DNA of 13,779 nucleotides. Source: Betaproteobacteria bacterium (lineage in GTDB: Bacteria > Pseudomonadota > Gammaproteobacteria > Burkholderiales > SG8-39). The notes below the pieces were generated by a model. The model had not been told where the DNA came from. It did no database searches and saw only the letters and a list, made by a program, of their open reading frames with translations. A program made the translations under genes and the position numbers. Each line of letters opens with the position of its first letter. Position 1 is the stretch's first letter. Location of the stretch: the NCBI GenBank assembly GCA_012274205.1, contig JAAOZY010000374.1, forward strand, positions 1 through 13,779, written 5' to 3'. This document shows, one piece after another, positions 1 through 8,760 of the stretch.

Positions 1-1
1 G

Positions 2-1189
2 TCCAGTCCGCTGTTGAAGCACCGGCAGATCTGGTACGCGAGCCAGCCCAGCTACGTCAAGCGCATGGTGGAGCGCAGCAAGCGTTATCTCTACTACATC
101 GTGGAGGAGCTGGAAAAGCGCGGCATGCCGACCGAGCTTGCGCTGCTGCCGATGGTGGAGAGCGCATTCAATCCCATGGCCTATTCGCGCTCGCACGCGT
201 CGGGCTTGTGGCAGTTCATTCCCTCCACCGGGAAAAATTACAACCTCGAGCAGAATCCCTGGTTTGACGGCAGGCGCGATATCGTCGCTTCCACCAGCGC
301 CGCCCTCGACTATCTGCAGTACCTGTACCAGATGCATGGCGACTGGCATCTCGCGCTCGCCTCGTACAACTGGGGCGAGAACGCGGTGGCACGCGCCATC
401 GAAAAGAACAAGGCCAAGGACCTGCCTACCGACTACCTCAGCCTCAGCATGCCAACGGAAGCCCGCTATTACGTGCCCAAGCTGCAGGCGCTGAAAAACA
501 TCATCCTCAATCCGCATGCCTTCGGCGTCGACCTGGAGCCGGTGCCCAACACGCCGTATTTCGTCACCGTGGAAAAGACGCGCGACATGGACGTGCGCCT
601 CGCCGCCAAGCTTGCGGACATGCCGCTGGGCGAGTTTCTCGCGCTCAATCCGGGCCACAACCGCCCGGTGATCGTCGCCAACGGCACACCGGGCCTGGTG
701 CTGCCGAAGGACAAGGCGAAAATCTTCCTCGCCAATCTGCAGGAGCATGAGGAGCCCCTGGTCTCCTGGCAGACCTACACGCTGAAACGCGGCGACCGGC
801 TGGAACACCTCGCCGCCAGGCACGGAATTTCGCTCGCCCGGCTCAAGCAGGTGAATAACATCGGCCTGCGCACCAAGGTGGGACCGGGCTACCAGCTGTT
901 GCTGCCGCTCAAAGGCGCCCTGCTCGAACCGCTGCCGGTTGCCTACCAGCCGCCGTCCACGCCGGAGGCGCGCAGCAGCGTGCGCAAACTGAGCTACACG
1001 GTGCGCCGCGGCGACACGCTCGCAGGCGTAGCCCGGCATTTCCATGTCAGCATCGACGATCTGCGCCGCTGGAACCAGATCGGGCGCCTGTTTGCCGGCC
1101 AGCACCTGGTGATCGAAGTGCGTCATGCGGCTGCGCCGAAGGGCACCAGATCAAGCGGGAAAACGCGCTCCACCCGGCGCAAGAAGTAG
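2..1189 (+). CDS. mltD: Membrane-bound lytic murein transglycosylase D, 5'-partial
   Basis: This enzyme cleaves the MurNAc-GlcNAc bond of peptidoglycan non-hydrolytically, in the periplasm at the outer membrane. The reading frame is open to the left window edge, so the signal peptide/lipobox and first part of the protein are missing; a TTG at 14 is only an internal codon. Counting from that codon, a GH23 SLT domain covers about residues 5-165. It has the family pattern VESAFNP with catalytic Glu49 (158-160), then SGLWQFIPSTGK and ALASYNWGE. Two LysM peptidoglycan-binding modules follow, at about 255-298 (YTLKRGD...) and 328-369 (YTVRRGD...). A basic Lys/Arg/Ser-rich tail of about 20 residues ends the protein. 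The stop (TAG, 1187-1189) lies 6 bp from the stop of the convergent ATPase gene, with no obvious terminator between. Family assignment is firm; MltD is chosen over other SLT proteins because of the SLT-LysM-LysM order. Confidence 0.94.
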   Translation, partial: SSPLLKHRQIWYASQPSYVKRMVERSKRYLYYIVEELEKRGMPTELALLPMVESAFNPMAYSRSHASGLWQFIPSTGKNYNLEQNPWFDGRRDIVASTSAALDYLQYLYQMHGDWHLALASYNWGENAVARAIEKNKAKDLPTDYLSLSMPTEARYYVPKLQALKNIILNPHAFGVDLEPVPNTPYFVTVEKTRDMDVRLAAKLADMPLGEFLALNPGHNRPVIVANGTPGLVLPKDKAKIFLANLQEHEEPLVSWQTYTLKRGDRLEHLAARHGISLARLKQVNNIGLRTKVGPGYQLLLPLKGALLEPLPVAYQPPSTPEARSSVRKLSYTVRRGDTLAGVARHFHVSIDDLRRWNQIGRLFAGQHLVIEVRHAAAPKGTRSSGKTRSTRRKK

Positions 1190-1195
1190 CGCCGC

Positions 1196-3223
1196 TCAGC
1201 GCGGCGGTTCGCGGTACAGCAGGCAGCTCACTTCCTGGTTCTCCCCCACACGCACGGCATCCGGATAGATCTGCCTGCATTCGGGCATTGCCTGCGGGCA
1301 GCGCGGATGAAAATGGCATCCGCGCGGCGGATCCGCCGGCGACGGCAACTCGCCTTGCAGGCGTATGATTTCGCGCGTTCCCGTCTGATCCAGCGCCGGC
1401 ACCGCAGACAGCAGCGCCTGCGTGTAGGGATGCCTGGGCGTGCGCAATACCGCGTCGACCGTGCCGCGCTCGACAATCCTGCCGAGGTACATCACCGCCA
1501 CTTCGTGCGCGAGGTATTCGACTACGGCGATATTGTGCGTGATGAACAGGTAGGCCAGCCCAAACTCGCGCTGCAGCTGCTTCAGCAGATTCAGTATCTG
1601 CGCCTGCACCGACACATCCAGTGCACTGGTGGGTTCGTCGCAGACTATCAGCTTCGGCCTTACCGCGAGCGCGCGAGCGATCGCGATGCGCTGGCGCTGG
1701 CCGCCGGAAAACTCGTGCGGATAGCGCAGCCTGGCCTCCGCGTTCAGGCCTACCTGCGCCAGCATCTTGTCCATCTGCAGTTCGCGTTCGGCGCCGGCGT
1801 GGACCACTCCCAGCGCCTGCATCCCCTCGGCGAGGATATCGGCGACGCGCATGCGCGGGTTGAGCGAGGCATACGGGTCCTGAAATATAAGTTGAAAGTC
1901 GGCGCGGCGCCGGCGCAGCGCGCCCCCGCGCAGTTGCGTGAGTTCATCGCCCTCGAACTGCACGCTGCCCGCGCTGGGCCGGATCAGTTGCAGGATGGCC
2001 TTGCCCGCAGTGGTCTTGCCGCAGCCGGATTCGCCGACCAGGGCAAGCGTTCGGCCCGCGGCGATGTCCATCGACACGCCGTCGACCGCCTTGACACTGC
2101 CCACCGTATGGCGGAACAGGCCCTTGCGGATGGGAAAATGCACCTGAAGTCCGCGCACGCAAAGCAGTGCCGCATTCCGCGTCCTGCTTTCGGTTGGCAG
2201 GGCGGCGGACGCGGCCGCAGGGCTCACGGATATTTCCTGAGCTTGGGCGCGCGTTTCCGCCGGATCGTACAAATGGCAGCGCACGCGGCGGCCGTCGCCG
2301 GCGTCGCTCAGTCCGGGAACCTCGGCGCGGCAGCGCTCCCAGGCAAAATCGCAGCGCTCGGCGAAACGGCAGCCGCTGAATCGCGTGGTCAGCGGCGGCA
2401 CTTGCCCGCGGATCACCGCCAGTTCTGCACCGCGGCGCTCGGCCCCGGGCAGGGCCTGGAACAGCTTGCGCGAATATGGATGCAGCGGCGCAGCGAAGAA
2501 CTGTGCGCGCGTCGCCACCTCGATGATCTGGCCCGCGTACATGACCGCGACCCGGTGCGCCATGCGCGCGACCACCCCGAGGTCGTGCGTGATCAGCAGC
2601 ATCGCCATGCCGCTGTCGCGCTGCAGCCCGGCGAGCAGGTCCAGCACCTGCGCCTGGATGGTGACGTCCAGCGCCGTCGTCGGTTCGTCGGCGATCAGCA
2701 GATCAGGTCCAGCGGCGAGCGCAACGGCTATCATGACGCGCTGTTTCATTCCGCCCGATAGCTGGAATGGATACTCGCCCAGGCTGCGCGCGGGATCCGG
2801 AATGCCGACCGCCTGCAGCAACTCCAGCATGCGCGCGCGCTTCGCATCGCCGCGCAGCGCGGTATGCCGTTCGAGCACTTCGGCAATCTGCCGGCCGACT
2901 GTGAGCACCGGATTCAGGCTGGTCGCGGGCTCCTGGAATATCATCGCGATGCGCCGTCCGCGCACCCCGCGCATCGCCGCTTCCGGCAGGTCGAGCAGGT
3001 CTTCGCCGCCGAGCAGCACCGAGCCGGCCACGATCTGCCCGGCCTCCGGCAACAGCCGCAGCACCGACAGCGCGGTCATGGACTTGCCGCACCCGGATTC
3101 GCCCACGATGGCGAAGGTCTCGCCCCGCGCCACCTGCAGGCTGATGCCGTCGATGGCGCGCACCGTCCCGCCGGAGCCGTCCAGCCAGGTCTTGAGATCC
3201 TTGATTTCGAGCAAGGTACTCAT
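1196..3223 (-). CDS. Fused double ATP-binding subunit of peptide ABC importer (YejF/OppDF type)
   Basis: This 675-residue cytoplasmic protein carries both ATPase subunits of an oligopeptide importer in one chain. Half 1 has Walker A GESGCGKS (41-48), Q-loop Q97, signature LSGGMKQR (155-162), Walker B LLIADE (175-180) and switch H213. Half 2 has Walker A GESGCGKT (397-404), Q448, signature FSGGQRQR (505-512), Walker B LIVCDE (525-530) and H563. Both halves end in the oligopeptide-family C-terminal extension with HPY (249-251, 598-600) and four cysteines (285/291/298/316 and 636/642/649/667). In some Opp/Dpp ATPases this pattern binds an iron-sulfur cluster. The protein is longer than E. coli YejF (about 530) because both extensions are complete. 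The ATG at 3223 overlaps the upstream permease stop (ATGA), with AAGG 8 bases before it. It is the last gene of the operon. GsiA-like or Dpp-like naming is also possible. Confidence 0.93.
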   Translation of the reverse strand: MSTLLEIKDLKTWLDGSGGTVRAIDGISLQVARGETFAIVGESGCGKSMTALSVLRLLPEAGQIVAGSVLLGGEDLLDLPEAAMRGVRGRRIAMIFQEPATSLNPVLTVGRQIAEVLERHTALRGDAKRARMLELLQAVGIPDPARSLGEYPFQLSGGMKQRVMIAVALAAGPDLLIADEPTTALDVTIQAQVLDLLAGLQRDSGMAMLLITHDLGVVARMAHRVAVMYAGQIIEVATRAQFFAAPLHPYSRKLFQALPGAERRGAELAVIRGQVPPLTTRFSGCRFAERCDFAWERCRAEVPGLSDAGDGRRVRCHLYDPAETRAQAQEISVSPAAASAALPTESRTRNAALLCVRGLQVHFPIRKGLFRHTVGSVKAVDGVSMDIAAGRTLALVGESGCGKTTAGKAILQLIRPSAGSVQFEGDELTQLRGGALRRRRADFQLIFQDPYASLNPRMRVADILAEGMQALGVVHAGAERELQMDKMLAQVGLNAEARLRYPHEFSGGQRQRIAIARALAVRPKLIVCDEPTSALDVSVQAQILNLLKQLQREFGLAYLFITHNIAVVEYLAHEVAVMYLGRIVERGTVDAVLRTPRHPYTQALLSAVPALDQTGTREIIRLQGELPSPADPPRGCHFHPRCPQAMPECRQIYPDAVRVGENQEVSCLLYREPPR

Positions 3224-4692
3224 GCCGGCGCCTTTTCCAGGCGACGCCTGGCCGCGCCGACACGCACCTGCGGATCGAAAGCGTCGCGCACCGCGTCGGC
3301 GAACAGGTTGGCCGACAGCACCAGCGCCAGCATGAAGCAGAATGCGCTGGCAAGCGACCACCACACCATGGGTTCGCGCCCCATTTCCAGGCGCGCCGCG
3401 TTGATCATGGTGCCAAAGCTGATCATCGACGGGTCGACGCCGACGCCGACATAGGACAGCACCGCCTCCGCCAGTACCAGCCCGGAAAAATCCATGACCA
3501 CGGAAATCAGCACGATGTGCATCACATTGGGCAGGATATGGCGCAGCATGATGCGCCACTGCGAAACGCCGAACGCCTGCGCCGCCTGCACATAGTCCAG
3601 TTCGCGCAGCTTGAGCGCCTCCCCGCGCAGCAGGCGGCACAGGCCGGTCCAGCTGGTGATGCCGAGGATGATGCACAGCCACAGCAGGCGGAAATCGGCG
3701 CGCTGCGCCGAGGTTGGGAACATGTCCGGATGGGTTTCGATCTGCACCTGCAGCACCAGCACCGCGGCCGCGATCAACAGCACCGCCGGGATCGAATTCA
3801 GCGTAGTGTAGAAATACTGGATCAGATCGTCCACCGGCCCGCGCAGGTAGCCGGCCATGATGCCGAGCAGGATCGAAAACGGCAGCATCACCAGCGTGGT
3901 GAGGGTGCCGATCACCAGCGCCGTGCGCACGCTCTTGAGCGACTGATACAGCACATCGAGGCCGACCTTGTCGGTGCCGAGCACATGGTAGTGCGCCGAC
4001 AGCAGCGCCACCGGCAGCGCCAGCAGCAGGACCAGGGCGAGCGTGATCAGCACCGCGCGCCACGGCAGCTCGGTCTCCCCGCGCCACAAGGCGTGCCAGA
4101 ACGCGCGCGAGCCGACGCGCTCGGCGGGGTTGCACGCGGCCACCAGCGCGAGCGACGCGATCAGCCACAGCGGCAAGGCCAGCGCGGCGCCGCGAAAGGC
4201 GGTGAGCAGCACGTCCGCCTTCCACTCGCGCTGCGGATCGCGCAACTGCGCGCCGCCGTAGGTCAGGCGCGGATAGTCGCGCACCTGCCGCGCCGGCGCG
4301 CCGTCCGTGCCGGGCAGCTCGATTGTCTCCTTGGTATAGGCGTGGGTCGCGAGCGGCGCCGAATAAGTCCGTTCAGGCCGCTTGGCCAGGGACGAGAGCA
4401 GCACATCGAGCACGCTCTCGACTTCGACCGCATAGGCCGGCTCGCGCGACTGTGCGCTTGTTCCGGGCGCCGCCGGCAGCGCCGGGCGGAAATGCACCGA
4501 ATCGAGCAGGCCGACGAGCACGAACAGCGCGAGCACCACCAGTGCGCTCATCGCCGCGGGTGCCTGCGCCACGCGCCGCCAGGGCGCGCGCAGGTGCTCA
4601 CGGCTGTGCACATACCAGGCGAATCCCGCGACCACCGCGAGCAGCAGGTAGACCAGAGCATCGGTCCAGAGAACAACGGGCATTATCGGCAC
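3220..4692 (-). CDS. Peptide ABC importer permease, OppC/YejE type, with long N-terminal extension
   Basis: This inner-membrane permease is one half of the translocation channel. The C-terminal half is typical OppC: VLGTD (about 237), several membrane helices, the EAA loop (358-377, EALKLRELDYVQAAQAFGVS) that docks on the ATPase, and the ending DAVRDAFDP. At 490 residues it is about 150 longer than E. coli YejE. The extra part is N-terminal: two hydrophobic helices (about 11-28 and 47-65), a hydrophilic, probably periplasmic, stretch of about 95 residues, then further helices before the conserved core. I chose the GTG at 4692, which shares one base with the previous gene's TAG, because GAGG lies 8 bases upstream. 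An ATG at 4683 (487 residues) is possible but lacks a well-placed ribosome site. The stop overlaps the ATPase start by 4 bp, so translation is probably coupled. Confidence 0.9.
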   Translation of the reverse strand: MPIMPVVLWTDALVYLLLAVVAGFAWYVHSREHLRAPWRRVAQAPAAMSALVVLALFVLVGLLDSVHFRPALPAAPGTSAQSREPAYAVEVESVLDVLLSSLAKRPERTYSAPLATHAYTKETIELPGTDGAPARQVRDYPRLTYGGAQLRDPQREWKADVLLTAFRGAALALPLWLIASLALVAACNPAERVGSRAFWHALWRGETELPWRAVLITLALVLLLALPVALLSAHYHVLGTDKVGLDVLYQSLKSVRTALVIGTLTTLVMLPFSILLGIMAGYLRGPVDDLIQYFYTTLNSIPAVLLIAAAVLVLQVQIETHPDMFPTSAQRADFRLLWLCIILGITSWTGLCRLLRGEALKLRELDYVQAAQAFGVSQWRIMLRHILPNVMHIVLISVVMDFSGLVLAEAVLSYVGVGVDPSMISFGTMINAARLEMGREPMVWWSLASAFCFMLALVLSANLFADAVRDAFDPQVRVGAARRRLEKAPA

Positions 4693-5669
4693 TACTCGAA
4701 CCTCACGCGCGGATCGACCAGGGTGTAGGAGATGTCCGTCAGCAGCAGTCCGACGATGTAGAGCACCGAGCCGATGAACACCATGGAGCGCACCACCGCA
4801 AAATCCTGCGACTGGATCGCCTCGATGGTATAGCTGCCCAGGCCGGGAATGCCGAAAAACGATTCCGACACCAGGCTGCCCATGAACAGCAGCGGAATCA
4901 CCACCACCGCGCCGGTGAGGATCGGGATCATTGCGTTCCTGAGCACATGGCGGAAAAACACCGCGCCTTCGGACAAGCCCTTGGCGCGCGCGGTCCTGAC
5001 GTAATCCTTGCCCGCCTCCTCCAAAAATATGGTGCGGTACCAGCGCGCACCGCTGCCGATGCCGCCTATCACCCCAATGGCGATCGGCAGCAGCAGGAAT
5101 TTGAGCGCGTCGAAGCCGGCTGCATAGCCTGAAATCGGCACGAGATTCCACAGCTTGGAGATCAGGTATTGGCCGCCGATGATGTAGAACAGCCCGGAAA
5201 TCGACATCATGAGGACGCACAGCACCACCCCCCAGAAGTCGACATAGGTGGCGCGGAAAAACGCCATCATCAGCGCAAACGTGATCTGCAGGGCGAGGCC
5301 GACCAGGAACACCGGCAGCGCCAGCGCCAGGCTCGGCCACATGCGCGTGCGGATCTCGTAGGCGATGTCGCGCCCGTCGTCCGAGAGGCCGAAATTGAAG
5401 CGGAACATTTCGACCGACTTCTCGAAATAGATGGTGTCGGTGAATTTCTTCCCGCCGGGCGCCGCCGCGTTGTACAGCAGCGGCTTGTCGTAGCCGCGCT
5501 CGGCCTTCCATTTGGCGATCGCCTCGGGCGTGACATATTTGACGCCGAGCTGCATGCGCGCGATGTCATCCGGCGTATTGACCTTGAAGAACAGCGCGAA
5601 GGTGATCAGATTGACGCCGATCAGGATGAAGAAAGCGTAAATTACGCGGCGTACGATGTAGGCGGACAT
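4692..5669 (-). CDS. Peptide ABC importer permease, OppB/YejB type
   Basis: This 325-residue inner-membrane protein forms the other half of the importer channel. It begins with the family-typical membrane helix (about 7-30, after MSAYIVRRV). A hydrophilic segment of about 80 residues follows, then helices at about 112-138, 145-170, 189-205, 245-268 and 293-312. The EAA coupling loop is at 217-235 (EEAGKDYVRTARAKGLS), followed by RHVLRNAMIPI, and the C-terminus is DISYTLVDPR, also typical of OppB/YejB proteins. The ATG at 5669 lies 8 bp after the stop of the binding-protein gene, and AGGG sits 6 bases before the start. The length is slightly below E. coli YejB (about 364). It is the second gene of the operon. 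The substrate cannot be read from the permease itself. Confidence 0.92.
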   Translation of the reverse strand: MSAYIVRRVIYAFFILIGVNLITFALFFKVNTPDDIARMQLGVKYVTPEAIAKWKAERGYDKPLLYNAAAPGGKKFTDTIYFEKSVEMFRFNFGLSDDGRDIAYEIRTRMWPSLALALPVFLVGLALQITFALMMAFFRATYVDFWGVVLCVLMMSISGLFYIIGGQYLISKLWNLVPISGYAAGFDALKFLLLPIAIGVIGGIGSGARWYRTIFLEEAGKDYVRTARAKGLSEGAVFFRHVLRNAMIPILTGAVVVIPLLFMGSLVSESFFGIPGLGSYTIEAIQSQDFAVVRSMVFIGSVLYIVGLLLTDISYTLVDPRVRFE

Positions 5670-5677
5670 GCGGCGCC

Positions 5678-7821
5678 CTACGCCCTGGCCAGTTCGCGCG
5701 CGCGCCAGCTGCGATACGCAGGCAGCGTCCCCAGGACCAGCAGCGCCAGCAACAGCAGCAGCGGCCACACCACCGGGCGGTTCCATTCGGCGCGCTGCGC
5801 CTCGCGCAGCGCCGGGTCGAGGCGGTAGAACTTCAGGCCGTTGCGTGCCATCTGGTTCGGCTTCACGTTGGAAAGCCAGGCATGATACAGGCTGTAGTCC
5901 TTGGGATAGTAGGCCCAGACCCAGGGCGCGTCGCGGCGCAGCAGCGCCACCATGCGATCGATGATCTGCTGGCGCTCGGGCCCGTTCTGCATGTTCTTCA
6001 TCTGTTCGAACAGGCGGTCGAACTCCGGATTGGCGTAGTTCGCCTTGTTCTCGCCTCCGTCCTTCACCGCGCCCTGCGGCCCGTACAGCAGGAACATGAA
6101 ATTTTCCGGGTCCGGATAGTCCGCATTCCAGCCGAGGAAGAACATCTGCGAGTTGCCCTTGCGGATCTTCTCCTGGAAGCGGTTCCAGTCGCTGGTGCGG
6201 AATTCGAGCTGGACGTCGATCTTCTGCAGCTGCTTGCGGTACCAGTCCAGCCGCGCCTTGCCGCCGGGGCCGCCGCCGGTGGTGTCCAGATACAGCACCA
6301 GCGGCGCGCCGCTGCGCGCGTCGCGGCCGTCGGGGTAGCCCGCCTCGGCCATGAGCTTTTTCGCCTGCGCGATCGACTTTCTGCGCCATGCGCCCGAGGC
6401 CTGCTCATATCCCACCGGGTTGTAGCCGTCCTCGCCGCCGCGGTAGCCGAAAATGCCCGGCGGAATCGGGCCTTGTCCGGGCACGCCGCGACCGTTGGCG
6501 AATATGGAAATGAACTCCTCGTTGTCGATCGCAATCGAAATTGCCTGGCGCAGCTTGCGCGCGCGCTCCTGCTGCGCCGCGTCGCCCTGCCCGCCCACCA
6601 CCGGATCGAGCCAGTTGAACGACAGGTAATACACCGAGGTGGCGACCGAAGTCTTGAGCCGGATGCCGCGGCTCGCCATCTGCGGCGACAGCGCCGCTTC
6701 GCCCTCCATGCCCATGCGCACGGCGCTGTCGAAATTATCGTTGCTGATGCCCGACTGGTCATAGTATCCCTGCAGAAACTTGTTCCAGTACGGGATGCTT
6801 TCCTTCTCGCGCGTGAACACGATGGTGTCGATGAACGGCGCCGTCCTGCCCGCGTCGGCGAGCAGCCCTGCTTGCGCGTCCCCCGGCTCGCCCTCCGACG
6901 GATAGGGCTCGCCGCGGAAACTCGGGTTGCGTGCAAGCACCATGCGCGCATTCGGGTTGTTTTCGGCAAGCATGTAGGGTCCGGTGCCGACCGGATACCA
7001 GTCGAGGCTGAAATTCCTCTCCGCCATCCCGGCCTGGGAATAGAAGCGGTCCGCCTCGGGCGGCACCGGCGCGAAAAAAGGCATCGCCAGCCAATAGACG
7101 AACTGCGGGTATCTGCCGCGCACCCTGATGCGATAAGTGTAGCGGCCACCAGCTCGACGCCGGCAATGTCGTGCCGCGCGAGGCTGGCCCAGATCGGCAG
7201 CGACTTGTCTTCCCGCTCGAGCAGCGCCGCGTACTCCTTGAGCCCGACGATATAGTCGCTCATGTGACCGAGGATGGGCGAATTCACGCGCGGATGCGCA
7301 AGGCGCTTGATCTGGTACACGTAGTCTGCGGCCACCAGCTCGCGGCTGCCGGTCTTGGAAAAATCGGCAAGGCGATACTTGCCGCGAAGATCCCCCGGCT
7401 TCAGATCGAGGTAGAGGCTGCGCCCGGCCGCATCCCGCGCAAAGGCGGGATGCGGCTGGTAGAAAATTCCGGGTTTGATGTGAATCTCGTACACGCTGTA
7501 GGCGACATCCCGCGCCGAAGCGGGCAGTTCGACGCCGGCGCTGTTGTAATAGCGCGGCGTGGGAATCGCCGCGGCGGTCGCCGGAATCAGCGTATACGGA
7601 CGTTTGAGATAATCGTATTGCAGCGGCGGCTCGTACACCTGCCAGATGAAATCATACTCGTCGGCGGTATAGGCCTGCGCCGGGTCCAGATGCTTGGGCC
7701 GCTCGGAAAAAGCGCTGTAGAGGATAGTCTTGCCCGACTCGCTCGCAGGATAAGGGTCATTCCATTCCCGGCCGCAGCCGGCGAGCATCAGCACACAAGC
7801 GAGCGCGACGAGGAAACGCAT
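5678..7821 (-). pseudogene. Peptide-binding lipoprotein of the ABC importer (SBP family 5, YejA/OppA-like), split by a frameshift
   Basis: The gene encodes the extracytoplasmic solute-binding protein of the importer, in two frames. The first runs from ATG 7821 with signal peptide and lipobox LAGC (Cys16), then HLDPAQAY and other family-5 features, to Val225 (7147-7149). The second continues from about 7146 to the TAG at 5678 with RYTYRIRVRGRYPQF, VGTGPY and further family-5 sequence. Adding one base between 7145 and 7146 (codon G?C, probably GAC) joins them into a 714-residue protein, so I read this as a one-base deletion. Both halves are otherwise uninterrupted, so the change is recent or a sequence error. 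The C-terminus (about 683-703) is a strong hydrophobic helix followed by Arg-rich residues, unusual for a binding protein. It is the first gene of the operon and diverges from fabI. If the frameshift is an error, this is an ordinary CDS. Confidence 0.85.
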
Positions 7822-7861
7822 CGTCCGAGTTTAGCTGAACACCGATGGTGCGTCACCCCGG

Positions 7862-7867
7862 TATAAT
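7862..7867 (+). promoter_or_regulatory. Probable -10 element of the fabI promoter
   Basis: TATAAT, identical to the sigma70 -10 consensus, lies 27 bp before the fabI ATG. That spacing would give a 5' leader of about 20 nt containing GGAG, 5 bases before the start. The -35 region is poor: the best candidates around 7835-7841 (CTGAAC/TGAACA) are weak and too far away. The 73-bp gap must also hold the promoter of the divergent importer operon. A candidate pair there on the minus strand (GTGACG-17-TAAACT, with TAAACT at 7828-7833) would start transcription almost at the ATG, so I do not list it as a feature. Confidence 0.5.
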
Positions 7868-7894
7868 TCCCCTCTCCGACACTCTGGAGCCACC

Positions 7895-8683
7895 ATGGGT
7901 TTTCTCGCGGACAAGCGCATCCTCATCACCGGCCTGCTCAGCAACCGTTCAATCGCCTATGGCGTCGCCAGGGCCTGTCATCGCGAGGGCGCCGCACTGG
8001 CATTCACCTATCAGAACGAGCGCTTCAAGGAGCGCGTCACCGGCATGGCCGCCGATTTCGGCAGTCAGCTGGTGTTTCCCTGCGACGTCGCCAGCGACCA
8101 GGAGATCGCCAACCTGTTCGCCGAGCTGGGCAAGACCTGGGACGGGCTGGACGGCCTGGTGCACTCCATCGCCTATGCCCCGCGCGAGGCGATCGAGGGC
8201 GATTTCCTCGAGGGCATATCGCGCGAGGCGTTCCGCACTGCGCACGAAGTATCCAGCTACAGCTTCCCCGCGCTGGCCAAGGCGGCGCTGCCCATGATGC
8301 AGGGCCGCCAGGCAGCACTGCTCACACTGACCTACCTCGGTGCGGTGCGCACCATGCCGAATTACAACGTCATGGGCCTGGCCAAGGCGAGTCTGGAGGC
8401 TGCGGTGCGCTACATGGCGGCCAGCCTCGGGCCGAAAGGCATACGCGTCAATGCCGTCTCGGCCGGACCGATCAAGACGCTCGCAGCCTCGGGCATCGCG
8501 AGCTTCGGCAAGCTGCTCGCCTATAACGCGAAACAGGCGCCGCTGCGGCGCAATGTCAGCATAGATGAAGTAGGCAATGCCGCGGCCTTCCTGTGCAGCG
8601 ACCTTGCCAGCGGCATCACCGGGGAAGTGACCTACGTCGACGGCGGCTTCAATACCACCGCGCTGGGAACGACGGAAATATAA
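7895..8683 (+). CDS. fabI: Enoyl-[acyl-carrier-protein] reductase (NADH), FabI
   Basis: FabI catalyses the last step of each fatty-acid elongation cycle, reducing trans-2-enoyl-ACP with NADH in the cytoplasm. The 262 residues equal the E. coli length and align from the first residue (MGFL..KRILITG, SIAYG, HREGA.LAFTYQ). The active-site triad is intact: Tyr147, Tyr157 and Lys164 within TYLGA...NYNVMGLAKASLEA. SAGPIKTLAASGI (189-201) is the substrate-loop region, and GEVTYVDGGF closes the fold. Residue 93 is Ala (HSIAYAP) where E. coli has Gly; Gram-positive FabI proteins also have Ala here. GGAG lies 5 bases before the ATG, and a TATAAT element lies further upstream. The gene stands alone, diverging from the importer operon and converging with ppiD. 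Assignment is firm. Confidence 0.97.
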   Translation: MGFLADKRILITGLLSNRSIAYGVARACHREGAALAFTYQNERFKERVTGMAADFGSQLVFPCDVASDQEIANLFAELGKTWDGLDGLVHSIAYAPREAIEGDFLEGISREAFRTAHEVSSYSFPALAKAALPMMQGRQAALLTLTYLGAVRTMPNYNVMGLAKASLEAAVRYMAASLGPKGIRVNAVSAGPIKTLAASGIASFGKLLAYNAKQAPLRRNVSIDEVGNAAAFLCSDLASGITGEVTYVDGGFNTTALGTTEI

Positions 8684-8743
8684 GAACCCACTGCAATATT
8701 GACTTTTGCCGCGCCTGATCCCCGCATATTGAAAAAGACTCCA

Positions 8744-8760
8744 GGCGGCGCCTAGCCGCC
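8744..8760 (+). terminator. Possible weak terminator between fabI and ppiD
   Basis: A 6-bp perfect stem (GGCGGC / GCCGCC) with a 5-base loop is followed on the plus strand by CTTCTTCT. It would end fabI transcription 60 bp after its stop. The ppiD stop codon lies in the loop. On the minus strand a TTTTT run follows only after seven further bases. The tail is pyrimidine-rich rather than a clean T-run, so the call is tentative. Confidence 0.3.

Noticed and set aside
1307..2761. Long plus-strand open frame (484 codons) opposite the ATPase gene
   Set aside because: It lies wholly antisense to a gene with every ABC motif intact, its translation is rich in Arg/Ala/His with no recognisable domain, and such shadow frames are expected in GC-rich DNA.
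6064..7140. Continuation of the binding protein's first frame past 7145 down to 6064
   Set aside because: After Val225 the translation becomes Arg/Ser-rich nonsense while the other frame carries clear binding-protein sequence, so the continuation is out-of-frame reading after the frameshift.
7140..7152. Programmed ribosomal frameshifting in the binding-protein gene
   Set aside because: No slippery heptamer or nearby stop codon is present at the junction, and binding proteins are not known to use it; a deletion or sequence error is simpler.
8171..8173. FabI residue 93 Ala as a triclosan-resistance change
   Set aside because: Triclosan-sensitive Gram-positive FabI proteins also carry Ala at this position, so it does not by itself indicate resistance.
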